Origin: Pteria penguin
Lineage: Eukaryota > Mollusca > Bivalvia > Pterioida > Pteriidae
Assembly: GCA_035048485.1 (NCBI GenBank)
Contig: CM068583.1
Coordinates: 31,671,005-31,735,004, forward strand
DNA: 64,000 bases
Direction: 5' to 3'
Below are positions 22,406-56,800 of this stretch, piece by piece; position 1 is the stretch's first letter, and every line of letters begins with the position of its first letter. Position numbers and translations under genes: made by a program. The notes below the pieces were generated by a model, which searched no databases, had not been told where the DNA came from, and saw only the letters and a program-made list of their open reading frames with translations.

Positions 22406-22756
22406 GTTAGCTATCGTACTGTACACTATAATATAACCACATTAATACCTTTATAGTAGCGGCATACTTCTGGAATCAAAACATCACCTATACCATTTTC
22501 TTTATACTTTATAGAGCAAAAGTTGGACACAAAGATACGATAGTGTGATAAATAGAGGCAGACTGAGTTTAGAGACACGCCACCTGTATAGAGCGTCACA
22601 TCAAGAACAAAGCAATTGGAGAGAACTCCGGTGTAGAAATTCGAGCAATACAAGAGTAGTTTGCATTTAATGTAATAGATGTATATATAGAGAGAGTAGT
22701 ACAATATGCATTCAATGCATTAATCAAAGCAAAGTAGTAGAATAAATATTTAATTA

Positions 22757-23476
22757 TAGCCGCAAGAAGTGGCCTTAAATGAATGATAGGGCCACAATTC
22801 CATACGTTGCGTAAACGGAATGGCCGGCACGATTCTACGCATTTCGGCATCAAATGGAGCAAATATCCAACATGTATTAACATAAAGCAAACGATCGGCA
22901 ATGATAACTTATCCCCGATCTGTCGTCTGAAGGCTGAACACGTATTTTTTCCCAACCTGTTTCAAAAGGAGGCGGAGCTAACGAAAAACACGTGATCATT
23001 GTTATTTTTTTGTCATTTCTCTGTTTACATTTTAGTCATCGGCTAGTTATTTATGAAGAAGAAAACTAAATTGAAATGGCCAGAAATGCGGTAACTAGCC
23101 TATAAATAAAATGTAAACAGAGAAATGAAATAAAAATAACAATGACCACGCACCCATGACCACCTTTTTTTCGACAGCTCCGCCTGTTTTTGTGAGGTTT
23201 CATTTAACGAGGCCTCGCGAGACCGAATGGATGACACAAAAACCGGCAAATTTGAAACAGGTTGGGAAAAATGCGTGTAGAGTCTTAAAACGACAAATCG
23301 GGGGTAAGTTATCATTGCCGATCGTTTGCTTTATGTTTATATATGTTGGATATTTGCTCCATTTGATGCCGAAATGCGTAGAATCGTGCCGGCCACTCCG
23401 TTTATCAAAAATGCAAGTTTACGCAACGTAAGGAATTGTGGCCCTATTATTCATTTAGGGCCACTACTTGCGGCTA
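22757..23476. mobile_element. Foldback (long-TIR) DNA transposon with 9-bp target duplication
   Basis: Arms of 300 bp or more are imperfect inverted copies of each other, beginning tagccgcaagaagtggcc and ending ggccactacttgcggcta. The element is flanked by identical atttaatta at 22748-22756 and 23477-23485. Long inverted arms and a 9-bp duplication fit a non-autonomous Mutator-like (MULE) element. The frames on both arms that share phrases such as LPIVCFM are the two arms read in the same sense, not genes. Confidence 0.82.
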
Positions 23477-24462
23477 ATTTAATTAATACATGTAATGCAT
23501 GTGGTAATGTAATAAATTTTGTCACATATGCATGTGTGAATTGTGTAGATATTCATAGAATTATCCTTTAATATCATAACAGACAAATTGATCTATGATT
23601 TTTAATAGTTAAATAGATTTTTATGGGTTAACATTTTCAGCATCACATATACAAAGATAGATCTGTATATTATAATGTTTCTTCCCACACATCATTTCTT
23701 TCATATTTCATTTAAAAAACATGTCAATAAAACACTAGAGTGATGAATTAACGAGTACATTTTACATATAGAATATTCCATACATACAATACATTTGTAC
23801 CACCTCGCCGATCATTGGCATAGAAAGAGAACCTTTTCACATCTCTCTCATTTTATGTATGACCACTTCACATTGAATTACTAATGAAAAAAACGTATGT
23901 CCGACTAATGCGATACATGTATACATCACTTCAGGAAATCAAACCAATCTCTATACTGCATAATACATATATTATGATCAAGTCTAGTTTCTACCTTATA
24001 ACATTTCTAAATATTTCATATCATTAGTTGAATTTTTGTTGTTTATTTGTGCTCTTTTTTATGCTTTTTAATCCAATTTATAGCATTAGTTTTTATATTT
24101 TCAGTTTTATATTCATATATTCTATGAGCTTTTAAGTGTTTTGTGTTTTGGCTTTAATAAAACATAGCAAGACTTACTGCAGATTATGAGCATTCACCTC
24201 GTTTTATTTGTTGTAATAACAAAGTATCATCTACCTTATATGATATAACAACGAAAAAAGGGAAGTGTTTAAGGGTATTGCGACAGGCATGTACCCTATC
24301 GTGTATATAATACTACATTACATACCCACTGCATCAGACATGTAGGGCATCAGATATCTACTGCATGAAACGTACTGTATCGGACACAGAAGATACTAGT
24401 AATCTCTCAAAAATGTGTTTTTGCTAATGCTATACTTATATATAAATAGGCCTCACAATGCT

Positions 24463-24560
24463 ATGTTATAAGCAATGCATCAGGCAGATACCGTCACCAT
24501 ATACATGAAATAATCGTGAAATGGTATAAAGCAATAATCAGTCAATAATACATATTATAT
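24463..24560 (+). mobile_element. SINE 3' fragment
   Basis: gcaatgcatcaggcagatac and the tail phrases (caccatatacatgaaataat) match the 3' part of the SINEs at 25.46 and 43.55 kb. The tRNA-like head is absent. Confidence 0.8.
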
Positions 24561-24789
24561 ATTAACAACCTTACCAATTCATTTCAGTGAAAAAACTTAT
24601 ATGATCATGTGATAAACCAGACATCCCTGGAACCTCTTTTGAGGAATGACTGTTGTATATGTAAAGTAGAACTGATTTTCTTCAATGAAATTAGTCATAT
24701 TTAATTATGTATATGTTGACCTTGGGTTTTTATCACAGACAGTGCAGATTCTGAGATATAACATCCATTGAATAGAATACTGTACAACA

Positions 24790-25345
24790 AAGACCCACTG
24801 CATTAGTTTTCATAAGCCCGTCGTAGATGGACGTATGGTATGGCATTGCGAGTCTGTGGGTCCGTAGGTATGTAGGTTCATATATTTGTAGATCTGTGGG
24901 TCAGTCCGCATCTTGTTAATAGGACTTAGATCATACTATTTGGGCTTTCAAACTTAATATACTTATTTCTTATGGCATGAGGACGAACCCTTTTGATTTT
25001 CAATATCAAGGTCAAAGGTCAGGGTCATTTTTGGGCAAAATTAGCAATTTTTTAGAATGCCATTTGTAAACAAGGTACTCACAAAGTGTTTATGCTGGAA
25101 CTTTCAAACCTTGCACACTTTCTTCTTATCACTGGAGGGTGAACTCTATTTATTTTCAAGGTCATATTAGCAGGGGCAACGTCACAGTGCTAATGATAGG
25201 TAAATACTTGTCTGTAACTTTTTACCTCTTGCACAGATTTGAATAATACTTCAAAGAATTGTTGCCAAGAACTCAAGGATGTCATGACCTTGAACCAAGG
25301 TCATACCTGCAATGACAAGGTTACAATGCATATGATGGGGTAAAT
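24790..25345. repeat. Dispersed GGTCA-type repeat
   Basis: Phrases include ggtccgtaggtatgtaggtt and caaggtcaaaggtcagggtc. It contains an exact aggtcaaaggtca (DR1) at 25009-25021. Confidence 0.65.
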
Positions 25346-25461
25346 CTTTGTCCTTGGATTTGTATATTCTTTCACAGAATTGTTGCTACCGAGTGGTGTG
25401 TCATGATGTTGAACCATGTCATTTCGAGGTCTTGAATAATAAGCAAAAATGGAATGTTTCC

Positions 25462-25690
25462 ACACTTCGAGCCCGGGGCACACCGGTGTTCTGTCTTTCG
25501 GATGAGACAGTAAAAACCGAGGTCCCGTGTCACGGTAGGCGTGGCACGTAAAAGATCCCTCACTGCTTCGGGTGGGTCCGTTGCAAAGGTCTAAATTTGT
25601 ATGCAATGCATCAGGCAGATGCCGTCACCATATACGTGAAATAATCGTGGAGTGACGTAAAACAATAATCAAACAAACAAACAAACAAAT
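25462..25690 (+). mobile_element. SINE, 5'-truncated
   Basis: It starts inside the B-box region (cttcgagcccggggcacacc), runs through the common core and ends in an (aaac)n-type tail near 25688. Confidence 0.85.
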
Positions 25691-26150
25691 TTGACCCCTT
25701 TAAACTAGGCAACGTGCATATTATGACACGCTAGGTGTTGCTCTTAATTTTGAGTGGAAAAGGTATAGTTAATTGGTTCAGTTGATTTATTTTTGGTCTA
25801 ACATACTAAATACCTATCCCACATTATTGCTTCCATTAAGTTCCATCAAGCGTTAATTGTGTTACACAATTCATTGTTTCTTTAATTTCATTTTGAAAAC
25901 ATAGCCATCAATTACAAAGTAAGATTTATGTCTTATTTCATATAAAGAATTTCAAATCCACTTTCTTGTCATTCAGACAATTCAGAAATAAAACGGCACA
26001 TCTGCTTGAGCTCCTCTTACAGAACATGCATTAATTCCTACTTACTTAAATTCTAGCATAGTATTTAAGTCCTTTTTTGAGATACCAAGTCCATATTTCC
26101 AATACAAATGGTTTTCAGGTTGTCATAAATAATTAGCAGTATTTTTGGAT

Positions 26151-26156
26151 TTTATT
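26151..26156 (-). terminator. Candidate HELQ polyadenylation signal
   Basis: AATAAA on the - strand, about 350 bp beyond the HELQ stop codon. It was chosen by position only, and other A/T-rich variants lie nearby. Confidence 0.45.
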
Positions 26157-26506
26157 TGTCTGTAGGTTGATATGTATTATTGGATTTAAATTTCTGCAAA
26201 AGAACTACATTCTCATTTAACAATAATGACAATAGTATACATACATGTGTATATACAGGAAAGTGTTTCAGATATCAACATTTTGTACATTATATAAAAA
26301 AATATGCATATACAAATATGATACAGTAGTGTTAACAATGTCAATGCAAAATAAACAAATTCTCCAATGAAACCCTGAGTATTACATGTCCTCAAAACTC
26401 TTCATTGAAATATGTGAATAGTCATCTTTTGCTTTTTCTCTAGCTCTGACCATGTAAGATACAAATGGCTATGAATAGACTTCACTGAGTTCTAAGATTC
26501 GAGAGT

Positions 26507-49291
<22,785 letters not shown>

Positions 49292-49329
49292 TGCAGTAAG
49301 TGACTTGGAAGACAAACTATACTAATGAA

Positions 49330-51080
49330 TATAGACCACTCCAATAAATCTGTAAATAAAAAAAATTTAACACATTTTCCTTACTGAATGAATTTCAAAG
49401 ATCAGAATCATACAAATGATTGATATTAATTGTCTCAAGAACAAAATTAATGAAAACAAGAGGCTCAATTAAGGGTAAGGATGTTTATCTTTTCTAAAAA
49501 AAATCTAATAAAAAGCAGTTAATCTTAAAAAAATTAAAAAGATGCTTACTTCCGATAGCATTATTTCTATATTACTTATAAATACAATAGGTTATCTGCC
49601 AATTAAACTTAAAGATCATCTATAATACTAAATATTTTCAATTTTCAATTCCTACTGCAAAATGCACAGAAAATACTCTAAAATGTCAGAACTTCTGTGG
49701 TACAAAACATATCAAGAAGTGCTTTTCTTGAACAAACTTGACAGTGATACTACACATCATGTGCAATATTAAACTATTGAAAATACATGTAGACTCTAAG
49801 GTCAAGGTCAGAAGGTAAAAATATTTTTACGAAGTGAAAGATCTTCTTATGACAAAAGGTACATATGAAAAAAGAGCTCCCTTTCTAATATAGTAGAGGA
49901 GCTTTACTATAGTTATTCAGGTAAATTTTTTTTTTTGCATAACAAAGTACTATACAATAACGAATCACTCAGGAAACCTTATATTCTACAGTGCAGTAGA
50001 CATGATGTTATTTACAATAAAATTCAATTGTAAAAATGGCAACAACTTCATGTTCTCTTTTAAAAATAAACATCAAATACAGCTTTCAGTTTCACATTAA
50101 CTGTGGGACTGATGTTTGGGGTAGCAAAATCATCACTGTTTATGCATAATGATGCAAAACACCATGCACAGATCAAGGATATTTTTAAAGGGGAAGGGGT
50201 TTAGACTTTTGGCTAAAACAAAATCATTAAAATCATAGAGTGTCTGTGATAAGCATTATGGATCAATGATCTAAACTTTTGCCATCAATTAATATATCAT
50301 ACGTACACATTCTGGAAACCAACCCCCACCTTCATCTCTAGACATTATCAACAAAACATTGTGATGTCAAAATTTTATCAGAAACTGTTATATTTTGTCA
50401 CTTTAGTCTCTTAAAGGTCAGTCCTGCAGTTAACCAAAAAGGATAATTGATAAAATATAAAATGGCCACGTTAACATAAAATTAATCTCTTTCATGATTC
50501 TTGCATGTGGCCATTTTATTATGCTGTTGTTTACTATTGTCACTGGACAGTATTATAAATTGGCCATGTGCAAGAATCTCAAAAGAGATTTAAACATAGT
50601 TTGTACAATCACCATCAGTACTTTAATAACAAGTTATGTTTATTTCTCAAATTGATTCATTACAGTAGTTGTAGTAGAATAAATCTACTATTATTACAAT
50701 GAGTAGTCAGCAGATATACCTGTCACTGTGTTAGTGTGTACTGTAATTCACTGTAAATATTTCAATAAATCAATATACTGCTGTGTTGGCCTATTCTACG
50801 CATTGGCTAATTCGCGCGGCTCAATTGTTTTGTGGCTTTGTAATCACTTCCGTGTATTAACACTGGTGCACATTTTTTAGGCTAGTTTGTTTTATCTCCA
50901 ATTGTGCACAATCAAAGAAAATACACTCTGAACGTAAGAAGGCCTCATGAAGAAGAAAAACAGTAGTTCATGCAAGATCATTTAGATATCAATACCAGAG
51001 ACATATATACACAGAGACTGGAAACTCCCATTGAAAGCTATATAGCTCCCTGACATAAGTAACATTTCCCGACAGGTATC
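49330..51080. other. HELQ 5' flank or 5'-UTR intron
   Basis: No coding sense. It contains a GGTCA-type remnant (49.79-49.87 kb) and an inverted repeat at 50488-50605 (aatctctttcatgattcttg-catgtggccatttta against its near-complement ggccatgtgcaagaatctca). Confidence 0.55.
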
Positions 51081-51084
51081 TCGA

Positions 51085-51120
51085 TAAGCCGGAAGTCCGC
51101 CATATTGTTCTCGGCATTCA
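51085..51120 (-). promoter_or_regulatory. ETS/YY1-type promoter, candidate HELQ start
   Basis: On the - strand, caatatggcggacttccgg combines a YY1-like aatatggcgg with an ETS-like acttccgg, a frequent housekeeping promoter layout. The ATG inside (51113-51111) opens only a 21-codon frame (MADFRLIEIPVGKCYL...). No good donor joins it to exon 1, so I treat it as promoter or 5' UTR. Confidence 0.5.
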
Positions 51121-51796
51121 TTCGCTTGAAAGCATTAAGCTTGCAAAGAAGAGGAATTTTCATCTCTTTTTAAACAAAGGTAGTTCAGATAAGTTAAAAA
51201 AGCAATATACTAATCATTTGAATCATAAAACATTTCATATATGATCTATTCAATGTGAAGACATAACCCCGATCAGAAGCCATTAGTTGTGATAGACCCT
51301 CTGAAAAACATTCACTTGGGTTTATGCAAAACATTTACACAATATTGAAGCACATGTCACAATTTTTCGTTTATAGCACCATCAATGTTTATTATAGTCA
51401 TAGTTCTTTAATTTTCGTATGAACTATCTGTAAATCATGCATAATTACCCGGCCATATTTGAGGATCTCGCGACATTTTTTCTCCTCACTACCGAACCCG
51501 CTGAGAAACGACAACGGCAAGAAAAATTGTTAAAACAACAAAAATTAATGTCCTTTACATGACTAAAACTCACACGTGTGTGTTAAAGAAAGGTTTCAGA
51601 CACATTTTATATCATTGAGTGTAGAAGACTTTATTCGTTATTTGATTTTAATCCAATTTTATATACGCGGTAAATATTCAATCGTTTTTAACAAGAAAAC
51701 CGATACCATACCATATAGAGCAAAATAATCATATAACTTGTCGATATATATATTGTTTTTATATTGAAAGTCATTTCTATAAACATCAAAGAAGTA

Positions 51797-52570
51797 ATGG
51801 TTGTTATTTTAGTACGAACTGAAGCAGTTATAAACACGTAAGGGGACATCTTGCAATGCAAATTTTCTGTGGCCGGCGGGTCGCCATTTTGTTTTTGTTG
51901 TTGTTTGGGGTGTTTTTTTTTTTTTGCTTCTTACCAAAGGAGTAAATTTTGTTCGTATCACGTGAAGTGTGCACAACAGGTACAGAAATTATTTTGTTTT
52001 ATGATTTACCATCTGAACATTAAAATAAACATTAAATTGTTATTTACTACCTTCCTAGATGCATTGATTGCTCAGCCTTATAAGATAAATATAAACAACT
52101 CCTATAAAATGGGAACAAGTGCTGTTTAGAAAATAAAATAATAAATAAAAATAATAAGTGCGGGGGGGGGGGGGGGGGAGGAGGCACAGACACATTAACA
52201 AATTAAAGTTGCCATTTAAGTACGAATTGAAGAAATTATCAACACGTAATTGGACATATTGCAATGCGAAATTTCTTTAGCCGCCTGGATCGCCATTTTC
52301 TTTTTACTTCTTTACATAGGAGGAAGTAAAACAGCTCATACCACGTCAACAGTGCATATAAGATAAAACATTATTTTGTTTCCTATTTACCATCTGAATT
52401 TTTAAATAAACACAACATTGTTATTTACTGCCTATGAATGACAAAGACAGACGCTGGTGCTTCCCCTGGGGTGGTGAACAAACAGTAGTAAAGGCAGGGG
52501 CATTGACTGCATATATCAACAACTCGTAAATGGCAACAAACGCTGTTTAAAATGAATAAATATATAAATA
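51797..52570. repeat. Two-copy tandem duplication, unit about 410 bp
   Basis: gtacgaactgaagcagttat at 51813 and gtacgaattgaagaaattat at 52220 begin parallel stretches (gcaatgc, gccattt, catctgaa, acgctgtttaaaa in the same order). They are diverged by insertions, including a 17-G run near 52163. Confidence 0.8.
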
Positions 52571-53689
52571 GAAATAATTGTTTTAAAAAAGCAGGAAATG
52601 AAGGCGTCTCATTAAAGATCTTGGTTTTAGAAATATTTTTTATAATGATTAATGATACAAGTTTGTCTCGATTTTGTTAGAAAGAAAAAGGAGAATATTA
52701 TATCTACATATCGATAGAATTAACAAAAAAAAAATATAAAAGAAAAAAAAAACAAGTGCCCGTAGAATTTGAACTAAGGTGTGTCGGCAGGAAAAGACCA
52801 CCTGCGCTATACGTCCCCGGGCGATATCCGACGGTTAAAATCGGTGTATTGTAGAGCGCGGTCACCTAATTAGCATAACAAAAGAACGTGCATCATATGC
52901 CGGGCGAAGCGGCGAGTTTCCAGTCTCTGTGTATATATGTCTCTGTCAATACACATATACAATATCGTTAGTTCAATTGGCCCTGAGCCAACCATACATG
53001 TAATCTGTTTCAATTTTCCGTAGAAATCCATTTAATGTCAATTTTGTCCAAAATTATAGTCTGTTTCATTTTTATATACACTCGATAGCCTCAAATAAGC
53101 CGACATTGTTGACATTCTGGTGAAGCATGGGTACATTGAATTTAGCTATGTTTTTTCTTATTTATACAACTGGATAACAAATAGAAATTGTATCACCGTA
53201 TAGAGTAAAGATCAGTCTGAAAGTGTTGAATGTTATTTTGCTGGTTCTTTTTTTACAAACCGAGTTAACAAGTTAAATGTGTTTAGACTTTACTGGCTTT
53301 AGTTTAGTTTAGCCGTTTAGGCCTTAGGGGCGCAGAATAGGCCGAAATTAAAATAATAAATCGATGTATTATGTTAAAAAATTATTGAAAACATAACTCC
53401 TTCTTACACCTGCAATCATTTTTCGACAGTCCACAATGACCAGTACATTTTCTGTGTAATTTGACTATCACTTTCTAAAATTAACAAGGTTTGAATCTAG
53501 CACCATATTAAAGTCGCTTATGTGCTTAATTTTTCTAATTCATGGACTGCTGAGTTAAATTTTATATATACTAGTGTTTTCAAAAAAATATTTGAAATAT
53601 TAGTTTACAAAATGATATTAAACTATCGGTACCACTACTAACGGCGCATTTCGAAATTGGTCTATCTACTTTCGATTTAATGATATAAG

Positions 53690-53701
53690 GAACTCAAGAT
53701 G
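53690..53701 (+). promoter_or_regulatory. YY1-type element at start codon
   Basis: aactcaagatggcggc overlaps the initiator ATG (53699-53701) of the third gene. aagatggcggc is the common YY1/TISU-like arrangement of short-5'UTR housekeeping genes. Confidence 0.6.
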
Positions 53702-53746
53702 GCGGCAAATTACGATTGTGTTTTGTATCATGGACCTTCTCCATCG
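53699..53746 (+). CDS. Unknown gene exon 1
   Basis: MAANYDCVLYHGPSPS, 16 codons, phase 0 out; donor tcg|gtatgt. A (CT)n(CA)n tract starts four bases after the GT. Confidence 0.75.
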
Positions 53747-53747
53747 G

Positions 53748-53842
<95 letters not shown>

Positions 53843-56800
53843 AACAAATGAGTGGTCGTTTCAAACATGTTGTAGTTTAATAAGGACACGGTGAACTGGT
53901 GAAGGAAATAAAGTGAATAACCATGAATTAAACTTAAAGAAGCAAGAGCAAGCACCCCCACGTATGACCTCGTAAGCTCTTTGTTTCCTGTGTTCTACAA
54001 GAGGCATGCCTTCATTTTTGTGTCGATGTTTGACAAGAAATGAAGGATATTCGACAAAGGCGTTAAATTGAAAAAGCAGTATTTATAAACACTTGAAACA
54101 GTATCTATCAATAAATTAGTAATATTTACAGGGTCCATAGAATTACAGAAATCACCGAAATTCCTCGTGTATTTACAGAAATCCCCGTAAAAAACACAGA
54201 AATCCCTATTACTTTATCAAAAATCACCGATATGTAAATAGATAGGACCATCATTCACCCTTATAGCAAGTTTCAGATATATCAAACAACAATTGGTAGA
54301 CTTAATAACCATTTTATTTTTTTAATTTTAAATGATCCAGTACTGGCAGCCATGTTGGATTGGAAGTATACATAACAGTAACGCAGTCGAAGATGATACA
54401 GTAGTATTAATTAATTCTTTTTTCAAAATACCTTCAATAAATGGCAAATATATTTCACAAAGAGGCTTGATATTGTTGAATTCAGTAAATGTATGTATTA
54501 TATATTGGCATTGCTTGTTACGGTGTTTGTTTATTTCAAAGGTATATTTAAAGACTTAGATAAAGTTGTACTTAAATGTCTTTGCTAGATTTTAACCTTA
54601 TGATCGGTGTATATTAATTTACAAGTATGAACATTCAATGATAAGAAAATACACTTTGACAGTGCATATCCTTTTTCTTTAAAGCCGTCGGCCGTCCTGC
54701 GTGCATTAATCGGTTATCCAACATGGCCGCGCCGTCGGCATGCCGCATCATGAAAAATAAAGGAAAATGGTTATAAGTCTATCAATTGTTTAATATATCT
54801 GAAACTTGCTATAAGGGTGGATGATGGTCCTATCTATTTACATATCGGTGATTTTTGATAAAGTAATGGGGATTTCTGTGTTTTTTGCGGGGATTTCTGT
54901 AAATACACGGGGATTTCGGTGATTTCTGTAATTCTATGGACCGGTAATACATATGATTTTGATTTCTACAGAAATGGTAGGGCTCGTACGTCTCCACCAT
55001 CGTTTCGAATCCAACTTTCAATTATTTTGTGTGTAAAAACTTTACTGATAGGAAGAGGAACTGGATCATTGCATCCAATAGCCAGTGACATGCAGGCACA
55101 AATCACTTACCTGAACATTAGGCTTAGGTTAAATCCCTAACTATGATATCAACCACAGACGCACTATTCAATATACAAGTGTGATATCAATATGTAAGGG
55201 CCCTATATACCCCCAATATTGATATCACACTTGTATATTGAATAGTGCACCTTTGATATCAACTTTTTTCTCACAAAAAATCCTTATGTGATATACTCAG
55301 ATAAATGCATCACAACAAATCTGGTGCATGGTATAGTTCTCCATTACTATATAATAGATACATTACTTCAAACAATCATTTTTTCAAATTTATGCATAAG
55401 GGCATATAAATCTAAAAGCTCCAGCACTGCATCTGACATATCTTTTGCATAATTATGATTAAATTTCAATGCAAAACTTTATGTGTTACTGTCATCATAT
55501 TGGTGAAGCAATCTTAGGCTGATGTAAGACAAGAAACAAATATCGTATTTACTCGAATATAAAACACACTTTTTTTCGCCAATTTGACCCCTCATTTTCT
55601 CACTGCGTATTATACATAGGGTTAGAAATCTGGAACTTTTTTTCCACACTTTTTAAGCTTCAGTGGCTGATTTAGAGAGATGCGTGTGTCTGTTAAAATA
55701 TCTAAAGTCGTCAATCAAACCCACAAGGCGTGAGATATATCTATTGTTTGTATACTGTCCGTTTTCTGTAGTAAATGCTTAAGGCGATAACAGGAGTAAT
55801 ATCTACAGTGTGCCATTCAATGAACACGATAGAATACTTGCGCTGTGTTTCTGATTAGCAGATTGTACGGGTGATATAATGATTTATCCCTAATTGGTTA
55901 ATCGATAGTTACGCAACAAGTGAAACTACTTGTAACTTGACCATATTGGCACGAGCATCGACAGTTTGGATAACAATCATTCATTCATTCTTTATATATT
56001 TTGTCTTCACAAACAGTTGCGATCTCCGCGTAAAGTTCACGTAGTATAGTAGACACGCACGTTCGTTCTACCGAGAGAGAAAAAAATGCAGGGAATGTTT
56101 GGGACGAGGGTACTAGTTAAGACATTTGAAGTCTGTGCGAGATTGATTGTAAATGAAATGAAGGAGAGAAAAGCGTTGATATCTTACAATGAATAGAGGC
56201 TGGTTGTTCTGTACTGCTTTTGATAATAGTACACGTTACGGGATTACACTGTAAAAGGTATACGGCAAATTAGCAAATTCAGCTCGCGGTCTTGCTGTTT
56301 TCAATACGAAATTGACATCTTGTTTTGGATTTTTCCCCTGCATATTATACACAGAGTTAGACGTTTTTTCATGATTTTCGAGGTCATTTTTAGGGGTGTG
56401 TATTATACTCCGGTGCGTATTATATTCGTGTAAATATGGTATATGTAGCATTATGAAAATAGATATTTGTTTAGTGGTGATTAATTTATTGATGATAACA
56501 TCTTGAATTTGTACTTTTAGGACAGATTCCATTACTATATGAAACACATGGGATCAACACATGAAAGAATTTGTCCCTTGGAAATTTTTACAAAAGACCC
56601 AAGTCTTGGATTACGAGATGTCATTTTAATGGTCATACAGAAATTAAAACAGGTGAAATTGTACTAAGATTTTCTATTCAACAATATAACTTTTAGTGTA
56701 GCATTTCATCAAGATTAAAAGTTAAACCTTTGTCAATATTTATAAGAAATACTCAGTTTTTATTCAATTTTTTGTGTCTGATTTACATTTGTAGCTGAAA

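Larger units (their letters stand above)
22406..26506. other. Shared 3' region between prominin and HELQ
   Basis: It contains a foldback element (22757-23476), a + strand AATAAA at about 24155 that may end prominin, SINE fragments (24.46 and 25.46 kb), a GGTCA-type repeat (24.8-25.3 kb) and the HELQ 3' UTR at the right end. No further gene is supported. Confidence 0.65.

Noticed and set aside
22596..23571. Overlapping frames sharing LPIVCFM and HLMPKCVESCRP on both strands
   Set aside because: They are the two arms of the foldback element read in the same sense.
52757..52830. tRNA-like stretch on the - strand (tatagcgcaggtgg, agttcaaattc)
   Set aside because: A- and B-box-like words are present but the acceptor and T stems do not pair; probably a tRNA-derived relic.
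53728..53961. Frame with (RE)n and CVCVCV
   Set aside because: Translation of the (CT)n(CA)n tract.
54919..55140. Possible extra exon of the unknown gene after ctacag at about 54970
   Set aside because: In the required phase it meets a stop after two codons, whereas exon 2 joins exon 3 directly in phase; it also overlaps the end of the inverted repeat's flank.
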